Shown: in pieces, positions 21,435-33,235 of the stretch
How the letters are laid out: each line of letters begins with the position of its first letter
Position numbering within the stretch: position 1 is the stretch's first letter
Assembly: GCA_029204225.1 (NCBI GenBank)
Contig: CM055103.1
Location: 23,308,663-23,372,662 of the forward strand
DNA length: 64,000 nt
Reading direction: 5' to 3'
Source: Diphasiastrum complanatum
Lineage: Eukaryota; Streptophyta; Lycopodiopsida; Lycopodiales; Lycopodiaceae
Made by a program: the position numbers and the translations under genes
Notes under the pieces: generated by a model
Database searches by the model: none
Told to the model about the DNA's origin: nothing
Seen by the model: the letters and a program-made list of their open reading frames with translations, nothing else

Positions 21435-23959
21435 TCATGAGGTCTTATAATGATTCCAACTTGCAACATGTTCCAATGGAGATGAGTTTGGACCAAGGTA
21501 CTCCTCACTTCGAACTCTCCAAGCAAGGAGGAAAGATCGTGCCACAGTGAGACCCTCCTTTGACCATCCAGTGTCTCTACTATAGTTGTAAAAAATGTGC
21601 GCGATGTCTATAAGTAATAGACCTAGCTCAGTTGAGCATTTCGATATACCGACCACATTTCCTAATATGTTTGCTAGGCACCATTGAATGAACTTTTGAT
21701 TTTCTTCTTCTTTGAAGATTGAATGGTACTTGCTAGGAAGATGAGGCCAATGTCCATACCGTATCGAATTTGGTGTCTTTTCAAACACTGTTGTGACAAT
21801 AGCATCGATTGCTTTGGTGGCTTCACGAGTGTACTCCTTCATAAGACTAGATATATACTTGCAAAATAAGTTCAAAGACAACATGTGCATAGCATCGTAC
21901 ACCAGATCTATTGCAAGCTCAAAGCTATACAAGGCATGTAGTCGCCAAAGGTTAGACTCTTCAGAAAAACCTACACCTCTTAGTATTTCCTCCCTTTCGT
22001 ATTGGATGTGTGTTTTATTGTGCTTCGACAATGCATCAACCATCTCGCATGTCGATCGGTTGGTTGCAGGATATCTTGCTTGATATCTATTTCCACCGAA
22101 GACATAGCGACCAGGATAGCCATCTATCCTTCCATCGAGTGTGGCTCTAGCTTTGCCTCTGTGGCAAAAGGATTGGCCGCCACTCTTGAAATGCCCGATT
22201 TTACATTGGGCCGGATGGTCTCCTGTCAACATCATTAATATTGTACGAAGATGACATTTTTAAGATGTAGTGTCCGACTGAGACATAATTTGAGAGGGGG
22301 GATAGTTGTAATACAAATCAACTCCCTCAACAAAAAGATGTTCTAGTTCAGCTATCAAAGATTGTAGGAATGCTGCAAATGCATCATCCACAGTTCGAAT
22401 AAGCTCCTTGCAGCTAAGAGGTATGAATAAAACTAGTAATATGTCTTGTGCGCAAAGCTTTCCAGCATTAAGTATCTTGACTTCCACAACATAATAATCT
22501 TTTTGAGTGGTTCGTGAGGCTTAAAATCCATCTGTGTGCAAAAGGAGAGCAAAGTTTCTTGGATAGCCCTGTCACATCAAAGTAAAAAATATTAGTACAC
22601 TAATCTTTGCTATAAAGTGTGATTAAATTTTATATCTCACCATCAATCATTAAAGTACCTTGCATAATTTTCTCTTCCACTAGATTGACGAGCAACATGT
22701 TGTGCATATGAAGTCATAGATTCCTCTATCCTCGTCCCAACTATCATGAAGGAGTTGGCACCTTTTTGGAAATGTTGTATAGGCCTTTTTGCAAAAGCTC
22801 TGCTCACAAATAACTGGTAACTCAAACGACGAGTTAGGATCCCAAAATGTGTGCGTCTCTCTACATTTTTCCCCATCCCAAAACTCATTGATATGATCAG
22901 ATGCTCCATTTGTTGTTTGCCTAGCCATCACTCTCTGTTTTGCCACATCCTTAAAAAGTCATGGCAAATCATTCTACTTTTTGAAATGAACTGTACTTGG
23001 GTGGAAATTGGAGAATACTCAAATGAAATCATGTCTTTTCTAGGCATTTTGCATTCCGTGCATTTCTCACAACAAGATGGACAATCACATTTCAAAGTCC
23101 TCTTTTGACGAGAGTCTTCTTGGCAGAGACAATACAATACATCACCGACATAGTTATCTTCTTTGCTGGGTTGAAAGACCTGAGCACTATGTGGACTATT
23201 TCCTATACCAGTACACATTCGAAAGCGTTGCACATCATGCATTCCTAACCCAACATATGTGTTTATTAATTGTTTCCAAGATATTTGAATCTTAACTCCA
23301 TTCAGATCCTCATTCCACGTGGTTGGGGGTTGGACCAAAAGTTTGGCAAGACCATGTCCCCGAAAAGAAGTAACATTTCATCTTGAAATTGTATGGGTGT
23401 TTGATATTTATCCCACAATGCTTGCATCTCAATACATATTTCTAATATTTTGTCCTCTAGAGATAGGTCTTCTGGTTGTTCCCTATAGCATTGAGGAGTC
23501 TCATGTGAGACATCCACATTAGTTGTGTCCCTATGGAGTACTTCGTCGTACACAATGTTGTTATCATCTTGACTCATGAAGGTCTCTGTATTGACATTGG
23601 ATTCTATTTTAAATCCCCATTTGGTAATAATATTGTCATACCTTGTTTGGAACAATTTGTGTCTGGCGACAGTAGCTAGATGAACCAATCTTCCACCTGT
23701 GCAATAAGACTTGCAATTGCATGTCAGTTTTCTTGTTTGCCATTGGCCATTTGTAGTTGAATGTCTTGGTTGAGGTGTTTGCAACATCTCTGATGCCTCT
23801 CCGATTTCATGCCTTACACTAGGTGGACTTTTCCAAGTGCATCTTGATGGCAATGAAGATAGTACACACGATCGGATATGTATTCAACACCGAGCGGTGT
23901 GTGTTTGCACTTGTAGTTGCATGTGCATCTTCGAAGACCAGGTCTTGATTCACTTGACA
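21435..23959 (-). pseudogene. DDE transposase of tnp2/KDZ-like type, copy 2
   Basis: The minus strand starts at an ATG at 23959 with a cysteine cluster (RRCTCNYKCKHTPLGVEY). Then come CNCKSYCTGGRLVHLATVAR (near 23700), CDCPSCCEKCTECKMPRKD (near 23070), INEFWDGEKCRETHTFWDP (near 22860), LNAGKLCAQDILLVLFIPLS (near 22470), MMLTGDHPAQCKIGHFKSGG (22235), DLVYDAMHMLSLNLFCKYIS and LGLLLIDIAHIFYNYSRDTG. It ends at SPLEHVA. The CxC clusters and DDE blocks match copy 1 in order, and this copy extends further at the N-terminus. Frames shift several times and GTAAGT-like donors are not obvious, so introns and decay cannot be separated. Confidence 0.75.
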
Positions 23960-23999
23960 TCTACAAAAATAGCGGATGCATATGTACTTCAGGACAACT

Positions 24000-25370
24000 G
24001 ATACAAACTCCATAGTTGTTACTACATCTTATTCAAAAATAGTACTTGTACTACGATAATGACCTTCAAGGAAGAGTATTTGAGAAACTAACACTTGGAG
24101 ATGTTTATTCTTAAATGTGCTAACTTGGTTACTGCCAAGTGGTCAAACCTCCGGTGGAGTTAGAACTTGGATTGAAAGTTTGGGAGCAATGGTCTGGTCA
24201 CCAAATTCCAAGTCCATGATTCTAGGAGCAAATGGTCATGAAGCATACTCATGCATGCTTTATCCCGATTACATGTTGTATAGAATTCAAAATATGATAA
24301 TGGGACAACAAAGGAGGATAATTGAGCCATGTAAGTTTCAGTTTCCTGTCCATGTAAGTTTCAGTTTTTTCCAAAAGAACATTCCGACTTGAGTTCAATT
24401 TCTAATCAGTAATACTCTTGTAAAAAAATGTGTCTGATACGAGTAATCGGCTATTGTTTAAAACGTTTAATACAATGAAATGTTTAAAACGCTAACTCAA
24501 GTTTAAGGAGCGCTATACTTAGATAGAACTACAAAAGTGGCAAGTTTTAGATCTATATGTCTCTATAGGTCATAGATTGGCAGATTATAGTCGTAGCAGA
24601 ATAGCAGTGGGATTTGAAATAGATGCAATCATCACTTAGGGCCCATGATCATGGACTATACACATGCATGTCTATTGTATGCACCTAGCCTACCAAATTA
24701 TGAACTTTAAGGAAGAGTGTTAGAGAAACTTACGTCTGGAGATGTTTATCCTCAAAGGTGTTAACTTGAGTAGAGGCAAATGGTCATGGAACATACACAT
24801 GCATACCTAATGAATGCACCCATGCTATCAAATGATTACCACCCGATACCATTGGAAGTAATGCATTGTCAATGACTCCATTTGTCAAGCATTGCCCGCA
24901 CTTTGACATGAACACATGCACGAACAAATAGAAAACATAAACATCAATAATACCTAACATCATTTACAGAGGTTTGTAGACGGGAGAGGCCATTGCAGCA
25001 CATGCCCATGGTTTGATGTTGTAAACATATGAGGGTGAAAGAGCTCCCAGACTATAGGTGATGGGCGCTCTGAACATAAACACATACAAGAAGAAACATA
25101 AAAAACATAAATGCAATTTCCTCCAGCTCCAGGCACATAAACTCTATCTCCATCTCCATCTCTATCTCCACCGCTAGCTCCAGCATTATTTCCATTTGCA
25201 ACTCCAGCTCCTCATCTATGGCTCTCTCTTGATTTACCCTTGTACATTTACATCATCGTAATGCTAAAAAGTGCTACCTTGGAATAGAGTTTTTTTATTT
25301 TTCCAGTTGGTACGATTTCAATTTCATCTTCTAACTGCTACAAAGAGTAGTGACTTCCGGTAGAACCATA
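24000..25370. repeat. Non-coding stretch with a ~100-190-bp direct repeat
   Basis: 24059-24250 and 24695-24800 share ACCTT(T)AAGGAAGAGT, GAGAAACT(T/A)AC, GGAGATGTTTAT and AATGGTCATG...CATGCAT in the same order, so they are diverged direct repeats ~640 bp apart. No gene was recognised in the rest. 25135-25215 is a CTCCA-rich simple repeat. Confidence 0.6.
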
Positions 25371-25374
25371 GAAT

Positions 25375-25590
25375 TAATGAACCACGGACGGTTCACCACG
25401 GTTCTAAGAACCATATGATTTAGGGTTCAAAAAATTTGGCCACAGTTCTGGTGAACCGTTTAATTAATGATTAATTTTTTTTAAGGTTCATTTTTAATCA
25501 AATGAGGCCAAAACATTAATTACTTAATTATGATGAACCGTACCATAGTTCATGGTACGGTTCACCCCACAATTCTGAGAACCGTGGGTA
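25375..25590. mobile_element. MITE-like inverted-repeat element
   Basis: Both ends carry ACGGTTC/GAACCGT words in opposite orientation (CCACGGTTCTAAGAACC on the left; GGTTCACCCCACAATTCTGA on the right). Inside is a perfect hairpin at 25535-25563: GAACCGTACCAT, five bases, ATGGTACGGTTC. There is no coding capacity. Boundaries and target duplication were not resolved. Confidence 0.5.
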
Positions 25591-25599
25591 CTATGTGTA

Positions 25600-25916
25600 G
25601 AATCTACTCTGCTTACCCTTGAAATCTAACCGAAAATGGGGACATCGGTAGATATCTTGAGTATGGGTTTGAATTACCTCAAGAAACAGAAAAATTTGAT
25701 TGAATCAGAATGAAATTAAACTAAACAGATTTCATTGTGAATGGAGTGATCGTTTCATTAGAATCAGCTAAGTTTCAAAGTATTTGTAAACGGCAGCAAC
25801 CTCGTACTAGAGCAGCCCTCCAGTCTAACCCTTGATAGAAGATTTCAAATTTGTTATTTTGCTTAGCTATAATAGAAATCCATCTTATAGCCAGTTGCGA
25901 AAGATTGCTCTAACCT
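25600..25916. other. No recognisable feature
   Basis: No domain, repeat or motif that I can support. Confidence 0.5.
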
Positions 25917-26553
25917 TCAATAACAGCCTTGGAAGGGAGAAACATCTGTAGTCATGTGGTAGTTTTGTAGCTTAGTATCTCTGTAAGAAATCCACATCCT
26001 TGAATGTGGTTGTTTCATTGTGTTCCATTCTCCGAATAAGCCAATAAATAATCCCAAAATATAAATACCAAAGCATCTCACTACTTGGAAAATGTTGTAC
26101 CAATGGATTAAAGGAAGTAGTGTGCTCACCAACACCGACGAGCAGTGAGAGTAATCTTCTGCCTCCAAGCAATGTCAGAGATTTGAAAAAAGAAATATCG
26201 ATGGCAGACTCATGAATTATAAGATCAGTTGCTACACAACATGATGAAGGATATAATCAGCTCAAGCTACATGAGGAAAAGACGATATAAAAAACATTAC
26301 TGACCTTGATGTCTTTTTCAGCCTTGTTTGTGCAAATCCACGTGTACTGCAGAATGTCGTTCCCACTGGAGAGCAATAAAAGGGCTAATATTGTCATTAT
26401 TAGTGCAAAAATAGGGAATAACCAAGAATGAGCGAAGTGGATAGGAGAAGTGATTACAAACTGGTCATTGACAAATGTTTCAGCAATGCGGCTGCCAGTA
26501 CAACCTTGAGAAAAAGATACCATGTAAACAAGATCATAACACATGAAAAACAA
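25917..26553 (-). pseudogene. Unidentified membrane-protein exons
   Basis: A minus-strand frame from 26553 holds a hydrophobic segment FPIFALIMTILALLLLSS and ends NKAEKDIK before a good donor AAG|GTCAGT near 26300. A second block (26172-25972) reads RRLLSLLVGVGEHTTSFNPL, MLWYLYFGIIYWLIRRMEHN. The composition looks like a multi-pass membrane protein with an intron between the blocks. I do not recognise the family. It may be a host gene fragment carried in the nest. Confidence 0.4.
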
Positions 26554-26559
26554 GCTGAA

Positions 26560-26939
26560 TACTTTGCAATGAATTTCAGACTCAGATTAGGAGTAAACTC
26601 GGAGCATTGAGAACTACTAAGAACCCAACTCGCTCATGGCATATCATTCTAAATTCAGGTTAATGGAATGAAGCATCTGAATGTAGGGGTTAGAGACTCA
26701 CCATCTAGCAAAATGGTGCTCACTTGTCAATTCGACCCTCACCAGTCAAATGAAAACTTGCAAACAGATTACCCATTAATGCTGGTTCCAAAGATAGCAC
26801 TGTGGTTAGGTTCAGTCTGCTAGTAGTAAGAACTAACCTCTGTATAGTTTGTTTAAGTTCTGTTCACAGTCAATAGCAATTCCAACAAAAGGAAATCCAT
26901 TACCAAACCAAGTCACCATGGAAAACGTAGCGGGAGCGG
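26560..26939. other. No recognisable feature
   Basis: No coding or repeat signal that I can support. The junction with the GALS-like block falls near 26940. Confidence 0.45.
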
Positions 26940-27527
26940 GTCATGGCTAATTGTCCAAGGATTGTAAATGGTTATTTGTCTGGACTCGGATTGTCTGAAA
27001 GGACTTTACGAAGCTAAAGGCACTTCTTAGCATCTCAGCATTGGCATGATTCCTCCTCTTGCTCCTTCTGAAGCTGTTGTACTTCGGAAAAGACTGCCTG
27101 ATCGACATTAGATCAATGTAGCCCCACCTAAGTCTAACAGCCAAAATAATACCTTTTCTGGGTCACAATGATATCATCTCGTACCCACCTGTAGTAATCC
27201 AGAAGCTGGATATGGATGGTGATATTCCCACCAGTCCACATCCTTCAATCTACGCCACCCAATGCCATATTCAACCCTATGTCGTCGCTGCATACACCTT
27301 CGTCCATATGAACACGTACAGAAGTGGATCAAACACATGTGCAACGGTAGGATTGGCATCAAAGCCATTGCATATATTTGGCAATGCAAGCTCTGATTGT
27401 GATTTGATAAACAGTTGGGCAATAGCAGGTTAAAAAGGCAAAGGGATGGAAAATCCTCCCAGATTGGAAATATGGGAGAGTATACACGGTAGTAGTTGTG
27501 AACTGCACCTTTGCTGGTACACTACAC
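26940..27527 (+). pseudogene. GALS: GALS-like exon and intron, inverted copy
   Basis: The reverse complement matches 41331-41940. The plus strand reads SPHPSIYATQCHIQPYVVAA, YTFVHMNTYRSGSN, ATVGLASKPLHIFGNAS and, after a frameshift near 27420, GWKILPDWKYGRVYTVVVVN then CTFAGTLH. This is the conserved region of plant GALS proteins that precedes the GT92 catalytic part (FV.....RGG.N.FA..GLASKPLH..G, then KM.PDW.YGRVY..VVVNCTF). The frameshift and the transposon terminus directly after TLH show the copy is dead. Confidence 0.75.
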
Positions 27528-27915
27528 ACAAGAAAATTTTGTTCGTTTCCTATATAGGAAAAAAAAGAGAAATTCCACACATTTTCCTAGATTCAAGTGA
27601 ACATATCTAGGAAAATGTTGACTAGGAAAAGTGGAACGTTCCCTAGATTGACAAACTAGGGAATTTTAGAATAATAATCCCTATATAGGGAATTCAATCC
27701 TCATAAATTTCCTAGATCACTCCCTATATAGGGAATTACAAGATATTAATCCTATATAGGGAATTCAATCGTCAAAATTTCCTAGATCACTCCCTATATA
27801 GGGAATTGCTGGATAATAATCCCTATATAGGAAATTCAATTCTCAATTTTTCCTAGATCACTCCCTACATAGAAATTGCAAACTACATTGCATTCCCTAT
27901 ACAGAAAATTGAAAA
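27527..27915. mobile_element. CACTA-like terminus with palindromic subterminal array
   Basis: The end reads CACAAGAAAATTTTG and is followed by a dense array: CCTATATAGGAAA, TTTCCTAGATT, ATCTAGGAAAATG, then four near-regular units of CCCTATATAGGGAATTCAAT plus TTTCCTAGATCACT with a ~60-bp period (27680-27875). CCCTATATAGGG is a perfect palindrome. The preceding CACTACAC, which would make a classic CACTA end, is also present in the GALS copy at 41331-41338 and is therefore host sequence. The element body lies to the right. Confidence 0.65.
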
Positions 27916-27929
27916 CTAGAAAAAGTAGA

Positions 27930-27931
<2 letters not shown>

Positions 27932-28019
<88 letters not shown>
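27932..28019. repeat. CT microsatellite
   Basis: About 44 CT units. On the minus strand it begins right after a splice-donor-like GTATGTGAG following the exon ending KTPHNK. Confidence 0.97.
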
Positions 28020-28021
<2 letters not shown>

Positions 28022-29960
28022 TACCTTATTATGTGGTGTTTTACATAGAGTGCAAGAAAAAACTTTTTCTCCCAAAGCTTTTTTGGGCATTTTAAGGACA
28101 TTGTGATAATCCTTGAGCCCCTTGTACAGCTCGTCAACTGTTGGCACGTTAAATATCTCATCACAATCGTTTCTTGATCTTCTTCACTAAAATCTTCAAT
28201 TGTGAACACCTGCAAAAACATCTTTGTTCAATAAAAAATTGCATAACATTACAAGATGTTTGATTGAAATCTAAGAAGCCCATTCCGAGCCAAAAGGGTC
28301 AAAACATACAGTACGTTCCAAAATATACTAGGCTGGAATGAGTTTATTTATAATCTAAAAAACATCAGTATAATACCCTGCTGGCCCGAGACTTCACCAT
28401 TTCACAAACAGTGAACAAGGAAAGTATGGGGATGCAGCATGAAGAGTAAGAGGAAGAGCAAGAGGATACAGAGCACAGGCTGCAAGATGGAACATGAAGT
28501 AAACCTAAATGAGGCAAGTTATGCAAAGACCACGCTAGAATATGTTAGTTCGGAGATTGGGAGGCATCAAGAAGTTTACAATAAAAGGCTTGTAGAATGG
28601 AAACTTAGCAAAGGTTTTCTCGTGACCATGTTGATTATCAGGAGCACGACCATCAGAATGAAGCCCTAGAACTGCGAGAACGAATCATTGTTGGCTAGAA
28701 TGAGATGCAAGCGAATAAGTTGGAAAACATTCTAGAGATGCAAGAGCAGATAATGCAGGAGGGTGAGTAGATTGGAGAGCACTTAATACGACATGAAGGC
28801 TAGGATATAGAAAATAGGATGGAGCAGGAGAATGGGCAGACCGAGGACTTTCCTCAAAGCAATTGTGCCATTCCTCCACAAGTATGAAAAGCAATTCTGG
28901 CTGTTTTGATGGCTGTCTTAGCGGTGCTCATGATGCTAGTGCATCACCTCCAACAACAGCGAGCAAGGAGATGGGAAGACTTTACTAGCATACACATTGG
29001 TCAAAAAATAAGATATGCTCATGTCTCTTACTTGAGCCACGTTGACGACTGGAAATTTGTTAAACGCAAGCTCAGATATTTCCTATACCAAACAATAAAA
29101 ATAGCAATGAAACTGAAGGCACATGAAAAAAAAAAACTTCGATTTCTTAAATTGACATAGACACAAAAATATAGAACGACTTACTTTCATTTTTTTTAGG
29201 CTCGTCAAGGACCACTCTTTTTTTTTGTGAGAAGATATCTTGTATGTAATTGCATCTTCCACAACTTTTTGCAACTTTATGCTCATCTGCACCAAAAGCA
29301 ATCTTACGTATTAGTTTCAAACAATTTCACACTTTTTATAATAAACATTGAACACAGGGACAGTCTCATGACATACCTTTCGAGTTCGTTTGCTTCTTTT
29401 TCTTACCGGTCGAGGCTCTGATATTGAATACATCACCTCTTTTTGCATATGCTAGCTATCAAATATGCATGAAGGCAAAAGTTTCTTAATATACGTAATA
29501 GATTTTCAAAGACCTCATTGTATGTCGTTTGTGATGCTAAGGTTCACAAAGACAATTGCATTCAATAACATCTTACAAATTCAAGAATTTTATATCACAT
29601 TTAATAGAAAAAGCACAATACATACCTTATTACTCTGTTCGATATCGCTTACATGGTTGTTTTCATGAAGCACTTTCTCCATTGTTTTTTCAACCGTGTC
29701 CTACAAACATGAAAACATAGTTTTATTATGAAATACATTCCCAAAGATTACAATCATATATTCCACAAAACAAAGACAATTTTGGGATGTAAAAACATGA
29801 AAATAATTTGGCTATAAATACTATTCAAAGACTTATAGTTGAAGAATACAACCTGTGGAAGAACAAAAGTTTCATCCGTGTTCAAAGGATTGCCTTCTAA
29901 CAATCTTAAAAAGGATCCACATGGAAATTGTATCCCATCCTCCACTTCTTGCATGTATGC
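28020..29960 (-). CDS. 3' exons of transposon gene (continues from 36.8-38.1 kb)
   Basis: Small minus-strand exons with good splice signals: EDGIQFPCGSFLRLLEGNPL (near 29940-29857, donor GTTGTA); DTVEKTMEKVLHENNHVSDI (29704-29637, donor GTATGT); AYAKRGDVFNIRASTGKKKK (near 29450-29376, donor GTATGT); SIKLQKVVEDAITYKISSHK (29286-29185, donor GTAAGT); EISELAFNKFPVVNVAQ (29082-29032, donor GTAAGA); PTVDELYKGLKDYHNVLKMP to KTPHNK (28210-28025, donor GTATGT). The last exon shows two frames, so an indel is likely. No family is recognised; the position beside a CACTA-like end suggests an accessory or transposase C-terminal region. Confidence 0.5.
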
Positions 29961-30525
29961 TCTCTAAACATCAAAAAGTAATCGGCTCTTGTATGCAATA
30001 TTTTTTGGCCTTAAAAATAGTAACAACTTTTACAAATTGCATATGTAAGACTTATGTTATTGTAAACAAAACATAGCAACACCATTTCAGATCGTTTCAG
30101 ATGGTTGCACTCATCAGGCTACATTCATAAAAAGTCTGGACATCGGTAAATGGTTTCAGATGGCTGCACTTTCAGAGGGTTTTCGAAATCTGGACATCAA
30201 TAGATGGTTTCAAATGGTTTGGGCTATTCCACAAGAAGCATACAATCCCTGCCAGTCTAAGGAAGGCTCCTTCTAATTATTTCTATCTTTTCTAACAGGA
30301 AATGGAAAATTTTGTGCTCTAGAATCATTATCAATACTCAAAAGTCACGCTTTTGCGTTCACAAATTTGCATTCACAGATCTGCATTCACATGCTATATT
30401 CATCAAAAATCTGGAGATCAATAGATCTGCAAAGCATTGGCATCAGAACTCCATCAAAACCGATTTCTGATATCTATTGGAAAAGCAAATATTTCAAAAG
30501 CAAAAATGATTTTTGATTTCAAAAC

Positions 30526-31226
30526 TGTGAAGAATTGCCAAAAATTGGCAAATCTAGCTTGATCAAAAACCATGTAGAATGGTGTAAATTGTGTACACAA
30601 GTGGGTCCCACACATGTGAGGCCATGATGCCACATGGGAAACCCATCCTAATGTAGGTTAGGTCAAGTCAAGAGAGTTGGTCATGTCTATTTGGTGGTCA
30701 TCCCTACTTTATAGGACCTACACCTAAGTTTAAGGTGAAAATTTGACCAACTAACTACCTACCAAGCATAATTCTAGGAAATAGACTAGGGTTTCATTTT
30801 AGGTCAAGGAGAGTGAGTTAACTTCCTTATTACATGCTGGAAATCCACCTAACTTCAAGAAGGAAGTCGAATTTGCTATGTATTCCCTCTCTCCATAGTG
30901 AGAAGAAAGAAAATTTTTGGAGCTCATTGGCAATCTCAAGCTAGTTCACTATGTACATTGAGTTTTTGTGATCCAAATGAAACCAAATCAATTTCTACTT
31001 GTTTCTCAGGTTGAAGGCCGTACTACAGCCTGTAGTACACACGTGTGGGCTCAGATTTCAATGTTTATCAATGCTTTTGATTGTTAATGCTTGTTGTTTG
31101 TCAAATTGCCAATCTAGATCAACTTTTTTGTGTCTAGTTTTTTGATAGATTGTTAAGCAAGCATCCAATCACTCTTGTGGATCTTTTGTAGATCCATTTA
31201 TGGTCCTAAAGTACAGTACTTTCACA
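30526..31226 (+). repeat. 5' LTR, 701 bp
   Basis: TGTGAAGAATTGCC...AGTACTTTCACA. Compared with the 3' LTR it has three substitutions and no indel by eye. Confidence 0.95.
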
Positions 31227-31239
31227 TGGTATCAGAGCC
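31227..31239 (+). other. Primer-binding site, initiator tRNA-Met
   Basis: TGGTATCAGAGCC directly abuts the 5' LTR and is complementary to the 3' end of plant initiator tRNA-Met. Confidence 0.9.
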
Positions 31240-32008
31240 AAGTACAAGAGCATAAGCCATTGATCTAATGCAAATCCATTTTTAGCAAGTTTTGGTGCTA
31301 AAAGCTAGTATTGAGAGGACAAGCTAGAATCTTGATTTTGGTGAGGAGATTTGATCCCAAACTTGGTAGGGGTCCAAATCCGTACTGTCCACATGTGTGG
31401 GCACCTCTGAACCTGCATTTAATGCATGGTATTCATTTGATCCAAAAAAATTCAATTTGTGAGCTATTGGTGTAATTTTTGGTGGAGATCCTAGGATAAT
31501 CTACTAAGATCATTTGCCATTGATTAGATTTGAATTTGTTTCATGGAATCTAATTAATATAGGCTGAGTTCAAGTCCTATTAAGGTTAAAAACAGGTCTT
31601 GAAAGTACACCAAGAAGGAAGAAAGAGATTAAGTCATTTTTTTGTCCAAAAATAGCCAAATTTGGCAAGATTTGATTGTAAGTAGATTTCACATCATCTT
31701 ATCTTCATTCCAACTTTGTGAGGGAGTGCTAGAACTGAGATTATAAGTCCATTTGTTGGATTAGAAATCTAATTTGAGTGAAAAAAATACAAGAGAGAGA
31801 CCTTAGTGAGTTTCTAGAGACAATCAAATCCATTTCTTGGCAAGATTTGTTTGAAAGTAGTTTTCACTTCATCTTATCTTCATTCCAGCTTTGTGAGGGA
31901 GTGATAGAACTGTGATTATAAGTCCATTTGTTGGATTAGAAATCAAATTTGAGTGAAACACTGCAAGTGTGAGACCTTTGTGAGTTTCAAGTCAATCAAA
32001 TCTATTTC

Positions 32009-32882
32009 TTGTTTGTAGAAGTCACTAGTAAGATGGGATCTGCTGGAGCATACCTTCTAGAAGCTAGTGAGAGGTTGAATTCTACAAATTATGCTATTTG
32101 GAAGGTTAGAATGGAGTCACTATTGGTGCTCCAAGACCTTTATGAGTTCTTGATTGAAGATGAAGATGAACCTCTAGGTGCACAGGAGTTAGCTAGATAC
32201 AAGAAGAGATCTAGGCTTGCACTTCATTGTGTGAAGATGAATGTGAGCAATGATTTGTTGAGAGAAGTATCAGCTTGTACTAATGCTAAAGAGGCTTGGG
32301 AGTCTTTAAAATCAATCTATGAGTCTAGCAACACTTCTAGAGTTCTTATGCTTAGAAATCAAATTTTGCAAAGCATGAGGAGAAGTGAGGAGAGTGCACA
32401 GGATTATGTACTCAATCAAGTCTCTAAATAGGGAGTTGGCTTCCATTGGAGAGAAGATTCATGATGGAGAGCTTGTACAAATTGTCCTTAATGGTCTAGG
32501 AGATGACTTTGCAAATTTGGTCCAAAGTTTTGCCATCCAAGACACTTTGCCATCTATAGAAAAACTTCATAGTGTATTAGTGGCTGAAGAGTGTAGGATG
32601 CTCCATGCAAAATCTAGGATGAGTTCCTTGCATTTGCAGGATGGTGATGAGAAAGCCAATTTCTCATTCAAGGACAAAAAGAAGACCAATGGAAAGAAGA
32701 AGCATCCAAAGGAGGCCAAAGAAGAGGATGATGCATCAAGCTCAAAGGACAAGTCAAAGCAAAAATGCTTCTTTTGTGGAAAGAAGGGGCATTATGCATC
32801 TGAATGCTACAAGAGGCTAAGAGCACAAGTGGAGGAGGACAAACAAGGAAACCTTGCAAGGAGGAGGAGGAGGATGAAGTAG
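32009..32882 (+). pseudogene. Copia-type gag with CCHC zinc knuckle, frameshifted
   Basis: The first frame (to 32431) has LNSTNYAIWKVRMESLLVLQ and EAWESLKSIYES, typical of copia capsid (DUF4219/UBN2). A one-base shift near 32410-32430 leads into LNRELASIGEKIHDGELVQI, VLNGLGDDF and a lysine-rich region ending in CFFCGKKGHYASEC, an intact CX2CX4HX4C knuckle that binds RNA. The frameshift despite near-identical LTRs suggests this copy was moved by another element's proteins. Confidence 0.88.
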
Positions 32883-33235
32883 ATGTATTCTTGATGGCAT
32901 CTACATCCTCACCAACAAGCAATAGCAATTCAAGAGACAATTGGTGGATCGACATTGGGGCTAGCTCCCACATGTCTTGTGAAAAGGACTCTTTCTCAAC
33001 CTTACACTCATTCAATGATGCTAAAAAGTTTGTCTTTACTGCAAATGATGAAGAGTGTAGGATAGATGGTGTTGGCACCATCTCTTTGTATCTAGAATCC
33101 TCAAAATGCATGGATCTAGAAAATGTCCTTTATGTACCATCAATCACCAAGAATATGCTTAGTGTTGGTCTACTCTTAGAGAGTGGTTTGGATGTCCACT
33201 TTAAGCATGGTGTTTGCTTCATCTTGGAAGAATGA
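32877..33235 (+). CDS. Copia aspartic protease region
   Basis: The frame after the knuckle reads NWWIDIGASSHMSCEKDSF, where copia proteases have D(S/T)GASSHM, so the active-site Asp is kept and the next residue is Ile. It continues FTANDEECRIDGVGTISLYL and LENVLYVPSITKNMLSVGLL, the normal protease to pre-integrase linker, and stops at 33235. Confidence 0.8.

Noticed and set aside
24117-24392. 91-residue plus-strand ORF near transposase copy 2
   Set aside because: It lies in a diverged direct repeat, shows no motif and has no paralogous frame in the other repeat copy.
27520-27540. CACTACACACAAGAAAATTTT as a canonical CACTA terminus
   Set aside because: CACTACAC is also present at the same place in the uninterrupted GALS copy (41331-41338, reverse strand), where it encodes TLH, so only CACAAGAAAATTTTG is assigned to the element.
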